64,000 nucleotides of DNA, taken from Anticarsia gemmatalis. Its lineage: Eukaryota > Arthropoda > Insecta > Lepidoptera > Erebidae. This document shows positions 58,873 to 64,000 of this stretch, one piece after another. The stretch is taken from assembly GCF_050436995.1 (NCBI RefSeq), contig NC_134749.1:12728001-12792000 (forward strand). The letters run 5' to 3'. Under the pieces are notes generated by a model. That model worked only from the letters and a program-made list of their open reading frames with translations. It did not search any database and was not told the origin of the DNA. Positions within the stretch are counted from its first letter, which is position 1. The number at the start of each line of letters is the position of its first letter. The translations under genes and the position numbers were made by a program.

Positions 58873-61079
58873 TTCAGTCGCCCCCCTCGTTCTTAACCAG
58901 CTTTATTAAGTACTCTTTGCAATTGTTGGAGCTGTTCTGAATAGGGCATGGAATTCTTTAGGTCTTTGAATTGATAGTTTGAGTTCAATTATGATTGAGT
59001 TTCGAAGGGTTATCGTCGAAGAAAAATTTGATAGGCTTTTTAAATAGACACATCATTTTTGGCTTATCATATTTTAATAGACATACTTATTATCTTTAAG
59101 CAGCTCTAAGCATTCGATACAAGAATCCTACCAAATTAAGAACCAAACCCTTTTTTTTTTCATTCAATTTTCATTCATTAGAGAACAGCCTGAAACCTTG
59201 TAGTACTTTAATGTAACATGATCTAAAAACCTGCGCATTAATAATGTATTGAATATAAAAGTACCATCAATTTAAAAATCCTATTGCCAGGAAATAAGCC
59301 TTCGGCCTCAACACCACTATCTGTATGATGCATCTTACCACCAAAAATATTATTATCTTCTCACCTACAATTAAAAGTAATGACTGTAAATTCTATATTA
59401 AAAAGTAGCATTCCAGGATTTCTACTGTCATGGGAACAAAGCATAACATTAACTATTTAAATAATTATTTCCCGGTTATTCCCAATTAATACACGAACTC
59501 GTCTACAACAACAAATTATTGTTCCGCGCTGTTGAATGGCGGAAACGCTGCCGCGTAAATATCAGCTATTAACTAAATTAAATTATATTATCAATTAAAT
59601 TATCGGCATTATCCGTGAATCCTGACAGAACATCGGAAATGAGAGGTATTAAATTATGACAAATTATACCGAAATGGTTTTAAAAGATTATAATTCGATT
59701 GTTATTTATGATACTGCATTATCACGTACTAAATGATTATGCATTTTAGGAAAATTTGACGTTATTGTTATTATAATTTGCAGCAAAACATTCCTAATTA
59801 AAGTATCTGATTTTCAGCTTTTCAATTAACTTCTTTTTAGGCTATCATGATTTAAAAAAGCTTCATAAAGTCCTATGATTGTGGTCAGCATAGTTGAGTC
59901 GATCAGGTCTAGTCATACAGTTTAACACATCCATGTCTGCTTATAATATCCATATGTTTCAAACATTCTTGGCATCTAAAGCATGATTCTCAAAAATAAA
60001 ACCTAGCAATCAAACAAGACAACTTTAAATTACTATATCATATACCACATCTTCATACACGCTTCATATAAAATATACACCCAACTTAAACCTTTAATAA
60101 ATCCGTCATGATTATTAATCTTGAGCGTTCATAAAAGGTCCTTGTCCATGTTTTAATTAAACGACAATAACAGGGTATATTTAAAATTAATTTGGTCGAA
60201 AAGCCGGCATTATCGCAAGCAAGGTGAGAGGAACGAATTTATCAGGCCACACTCCACTGCTCTCGTGTTAAATTAAATGACATTTCATGTTTGGGATAAG
60301 TTGGGAACTTTTTGTGCTGTGATTTGGTTGACGGGTGTTAATTGTGTGAAAGCAAGAAGTAATGTTATATTATAAAATATTGTTTGTAAAATGCGAAATT
60401 CAGATTGAATTTTATTAAGCTCAGGCTAAACGATTTTGATGACTATTAATCGCATTGTTTCATCCCAGTTGTTAAATTTGCTGGTTTGAGTCTTGGGCTT
60501 CATTAGATTTTTTTTTATTTTAGTTTTTAGACAGAGCTCACTTTATGTACACACATATCCACTTTAACATCTAAATGCCTTTTTAAAACAAAATCCGAAA
60601 GTAATAAAAAATCAAGGCTTTAACAAAAAAAATATAATGAATAAATTTTCCTTCAGAAAAGTCTACTTAAAATATCACTTTCTTCCCTTCCCTACTTCCC
60701 GCTATTTCTCAAAACTTACACCTACCCGCATTCCCAGTACAAACAAAATTTAATGCAGCGTTGAAATTCGACAATGCTTATATAATTAGATGTCATAATT
60801 TACTGGCTCTTATCATTTTTACCTGAGGAGAGAACTCAAAGGGCTTTTGTTGCAAACATTTATAAAGGTTTTACATTTAGTTTTGTAATGTGGGTGATGA
60901 TATCGTTGTACGGGATTATGTGTTTTGTATTTGATAAAATGTTGCATGAGATGTTTTAATTAATTTAGACGTGGATATGGTTTTGCTGTTCATGGTTTGA
61001 GTTAGATAAAATTGGAGGGGTTTAAAGCTTGGCGATAGGTTTCACCGGCTTACAATGCGTTTTTAATCGATATATATAC
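58873..61079. other. Unassigned AT-rich stretch
   Basis: Nothing supported. Confidence 0.4.
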
Positions 61080-61180
61080 GTAAATAAAATCACGTGTTTT
61101 TCCCACAGTGGCTGGCAGAGAACACCACTTGGTACAATCCTTACAAACTCATTGCATTTAATCCATATCTGTTTACCAAT
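61080..61180. repeat. GTAGGCAGAGA-family repeat, diverged
   Basis: AAAATCACGTGTTTTTCCCA, GGCTGGCAGAGAACACCAC and CAATCCTTACAAACTC follow the order of the 41697-41835 copy. Confidence 0.55.
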
Positions 61181-61511
61181 ATATTTTTAATTGTTCAATA
61201 AACGTAATTGGGAGGAGGAGAAAATCGAGATTTTATGTGGCTTTCATCATCATTCAAACTTTTACCTAATAAAACACGTCTTAATAATGCTTAGTCTTTT
61301 CTATTCGATCTCCCGATACATGTCTAATAAATAGCGCTACAAAGTCATCGTAACGCCAATTTTGGTATTGCTCATTATTTTCCATTTTACGTCATTAGCC
61401 ATAGAAACTTTAAAACAAGAAGCTTAAGTTAAATTGTCCGTTTTCATTTTTTCACTTTTAAATCACCATTACTCATGCAACCATACATTTATACGTACAG
61501 ACCTACATAAG
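61181..61511. other. Unassigned AT-rich stretch
   Basis: Nothing seen. Confidence 0.4.
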
Positions 61512-61660
61512 TACATACATAAAATCACACCTTTTTCATAAAGTTGCGTCCACGCCTCTCGGGACATTTCTTACATACTTCCCTTGTCTCATTGACTATC
61601 TATATGACATCCTATCATACCGGAAACAAGTACTCTTCACCAGACCTTTTTTTCATATCA
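61512..61660. repeat. GTAGGCAGAGA-family repeat, second diverged copy
   Basis: AAAATCACACCTTTTTCATA, TTACATACTTCCCTTGTC, CATCCTATCATACCGGAAAC and CAAGTACTCTTCACCAGACC keep the family order. It lies about 400 bp from the previous copy in the same orientation. Confidence 0.5.
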
Positions 61661-62046
61661 CCACAATTGAACAGACATTTCCACCAATAATTCTCGACAA
61701 TCCATCACAATTCATACATTCACAATAAACAGTGGCACTATGAATATTTGAAACACAAACTGTACGTGTTTTTTTCATCGCGCCGAAGCTTTGCACCGCA
61801 ACCAACTAATACTCGATAAAAACAATGGACTCAGTAATACAATTTTTATTACAAACGAACTTTTAAATTTTATTTTAAACGACAGTGATTGGTTTTCTGT
61901 TTGTTTTACGAATGTTCTTTTTGCGGCTTACATTTGTAGCTTTTGTGGCGGTTTGGAAGTCAGACGCGGCTTTTATTTTTTGCTGTTACGACATGTCCTG
62001 AGGACATCAAAGGTAATCGAAAGATATTTTTTGAAATACACTAAAA
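61661..62046. other. Unassigned stretch
   Basis: The plus-strand frame 61791-62057 (88 codons) runs into the retroposon end at 62047 and has no splice or composition support. Confidence 0.4.
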
Positions 62047-62146
62047 TCCGCACTTAGCCAGGGTGGTAGACTTAAAGCCTAAACCTTCCCTTATTCGGGA
62101 GGAGACCCTTGCACAACAAGAGGATAGGCAGGGTTGAAAAAAACAA
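62047..62146 (+). repeat. Non-LTR retrotransposon 3' end
   Basis: The landmarks are CCGCACTTAGCCAGGGTGG, TAGACTTAAAGCC, CGGGAGGAGACCCTTGC and a terminal A-rich run. It is the better of the two copies of the repeat noted at 3799-3890. Confidence 0.6.
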
Positions 62147-63168
62147 GTAAATCTTTCGTTAATAATGTATCAAGAGGCTTGAATTAAGTAATTTTTACTA
62201 CATGGCCTGAGATATCCATATTAAAAATGTCTCAAACTGAAAAGCATAACAACCCCTTAAGCAATATACAAATATATACAATGCTATGTATACGGCCACG
62301 AATAAGTAAATTGTCGTAACAATAGTAAACATCGTCTTTTAATTACTATATGCGATTTTGGTCTTAAATACATTCTTAAAGATAGTGAAGAGCTTTCATA
62401 TAATAGCGTTTAACACTAATTAAAACACAACAGAACTGTACTTTACTTAAAGAACTCTATCACTATTTATACAAAAAATAGAGTAAGCAGTTCTTTGCAT
62501 TCACTAGACGTATTCCCATCGTCTCTACAGTTCAGAGACTCTCAACCTTTTCGTATGATCCCATTTCATAGTATAAACTATGAAACCTCTACGCATCAAT
62601 GTGCACTAAACTACTACTACTATCACATATCTCAGGATTTCTTAAAAAAAAAATCAGTTTCATCTGATTGAGACTTACAAAACAGTATATTATTAATTTG
62701 TATAATCTAGATCCAAAACAAATCAATAAAACCACAGGTAGCTTATGGAGTGGTAACCGTATGTCAATCACATAAACCACATTACGTCACACATAACCTT
62801 GACCACTGCACCACAAACTGCCATATTACCACCATAGCCACAAAGGTTGACAGCCACTGGCACAGTCTTCTCTGTCACCGTTTGTTCAACGTCTCATTTA
62901 CACTGTCGCTACAATTATAGAGACAGGAGCTCTGTTTAATATGCAAATTAAAATTGTAGAGCTTATGACGACGGAAATTCTCTTACATAATATGCTTTGG
63001 GGCTTGTTTTAACTCTACTTACTGGGAATAAGATAGTTGGTGAATGAAACGTTCTTTGAAAATAAAAGATTCTGTTCAAGGCTTTGTTACGACTGCAAAG
63101 GCGTTTTCATTCTCTTTGCTTCTTATAAGGCGCTTATAGCTAGTTGCTACAGTCGGTAATTGATAAAT
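62147..63168. other. Unassigned AT-rich stretch
   Basis: Nothing supported. Confidence 0.4.
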
Positions 63169-63221
63169 GTGCTAAGCAAGCCTTGGCACGGACACAATAT
63201 GGATGGGTGGCCACGTGCTGA
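63169..63221 (+). repeat. 5S-rRNA-like SINE fragment
   Basis: GTGCTAAGCAAGCCTTGGC followed by ATGGATGGGTGGCCACG has the 5S internal-promoter order. Confidence 0.45.
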
Positions 63222-63272
63222 TAAGTAAAATTAAATATCTACAGCTAGTGGTGCTCACCGTTTAACAATTAG

Positions 63273-63313
63273 TGGGTTAAGCAATCTTTGGCGTAGATGG
63301 GTTGCCGTTTATC
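63273..63313 (+). repeat. Second 5S-like fragment in tandem
   Basis: GTGGGTTAAGCAATCTTTGG followed by GTAGATGGGTTGCCG repeats the same order about 100 bp downstream, more diverged. Confidence 0.4.
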
Positions 63314-63750
63314 CGTAAAATAAGCATGGCATGGGCACTACGAGCAATGTAAAACTTGAACCCGCTTAGTATTATTGAAATTAAAGAAAATAAAGTGAGT
63401 GAGCTTGTTAAAGAAAAAGAAAGCCTGCAGACAAAAAATACAATATTGCAAACACCTTTTCGAAAATGAAGATATCAATATTTCATCCCAATACAGGAAA
63501 TCTACACACGTGAATTCTTGAGCAAAAAATCTATGCAAGATTCAGTACAATTCAATATCATATTTCTAACAAAATTGGGACCTTTTGCACACCTGATCTC
63601 GCAGACACGACTGCAATAAGGAAATTCATATGGCGTTGTCACCCTAAATATCAGTGTCAGGCTGGCTCCACATGTTGGTCCCAACGTTCGTACCAACGTT
63701 GGACTGCAAACTCGGTGAGGCGTACACACGTTGGCTAATAAACTAGTTCT
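63314..63750. other. Unassigned stretch
   Basis: CCAACGTT words repeat at 63678-63730 (GGTCCCAACGTTCG, CCAACGTTGG, CACGTTGG). The minus-strand frame 63502-63855 (117 codons) overlaps family A and is not called. Confidence 0.35.
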
Positions 63751-63934
63751 GTAGCTCGATTCACTACTACTATCGACTACCGACAACCGAACTGTCATCG
63801 AGAAATTTTGTATGAAAATCTGATCAGCGCCTCTGACGGGTGTCGTAGGAAACATTTTGGCAGTACATTCGAAATGTCAAATGTCGATAGCTAGCCGGTT
63901 TTCGGTAGTCGATAGTGGTAGAGAATCGAGGTAC
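63751..63934. mobile_element. Family A variant with long TIRs
   Basis: The left arm GTAGCTCGATTCACTACTAC..CGACTACCGACAACCG and the reversed right arm GTACCTCGATTCTCTACCAC..CGACTACCGAAAACCG are inverted copies of about 50 bp. Between them are GCGCCTCTGACGGGTG and ACATTCGAAATGTC. Only one arm type of the family is used at both ends. Confidence 0.7.
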
Positions 63935-64000
63935 AGTATCGTCAGATAGCGAGCGGTGCGCAGATTCCTTTGATGAAACCTACACGAGCCATCAACTACC
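63935..64000. other. Window end
   Basis: Nothing seen. Confidence 0.4.

Noticed and set aside
63502..63855. 117-codon minus-strand frame
   Set aside because: It overlaps the family A element and a CCAACGTT repeat, and its composition follows the repeats.

Overview
The window is eukaryotic, AT-rich and almost free of long open frames. It carries several interspersed repeats that I recognise as typical of moths and butterflies (Lepidoptera, noctuid-like): Helitron ends reading GGGTCAGCTAGT, the GGCGGACTTAATGCC LINE 3' end, the GTCCGACTCG..CTTGGCCGG repeat, and 5S-rRNA-like SINE segments. Recognition of these families is from knowledge of lepidopteran repeats. The internal copies, terminal inverted repeats (TIRs) and target-site duplications (TSDs) are read directly from the sequence. 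No prokaryotic features, rRNA genes, intact tRNA genes or CRISPR arrays were seen.

Gene content is sparse. The one gene model I can support is a two-exon plus-strand gene at 23645-24584. It has a phase-matched intron, a predicted 170-residue alanine-rich helical protein with a hydrophobic N-terminus, and an AATAAA about 93 bases after the stop. Weaker single-exon candidates lie at 6749-6926, 21818-21982 and 52127-52275. The rest looks intergenic or intronic.

The best mobile element is at 53457-55641: a 2185-bp Transib element, the transposon superfamily related to RAG1. It has CAC-type termini and a perfect CGGCG duplication on both sides. Its transposase gene is broken, but all three acidic catalytic positions can still be traced. 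Its 5' part has been replaced by an inverted copy of its own 3' part, giving two nearly identical arms of about 725 bp around a centre of about 730 bp.

Other elements by region: a putative MITE at 151-757; about ten copies of a 140-185 bp TIR element (family A here) at 1.7, 27.4, 34.0-34.9, 36.4-37.2, 45.2, 46.8 and 63.8 kb; an 83-bp near-perfect palindrome at 22.1 kb inside a dispersed repeat; Helitron derivatives at 27.0, 32.8 and 45.6 kb, the last containing a 5S-like segment; a 381-bp tandem array at 36.3-37.4 kb that includes family A; LINE 3' ends at 18.8 and 47.9 kb; and a 542-bp hAT-type element at 56.4 kb with an 8-bp duplication. Stretches where I saw nothing are listed as such.
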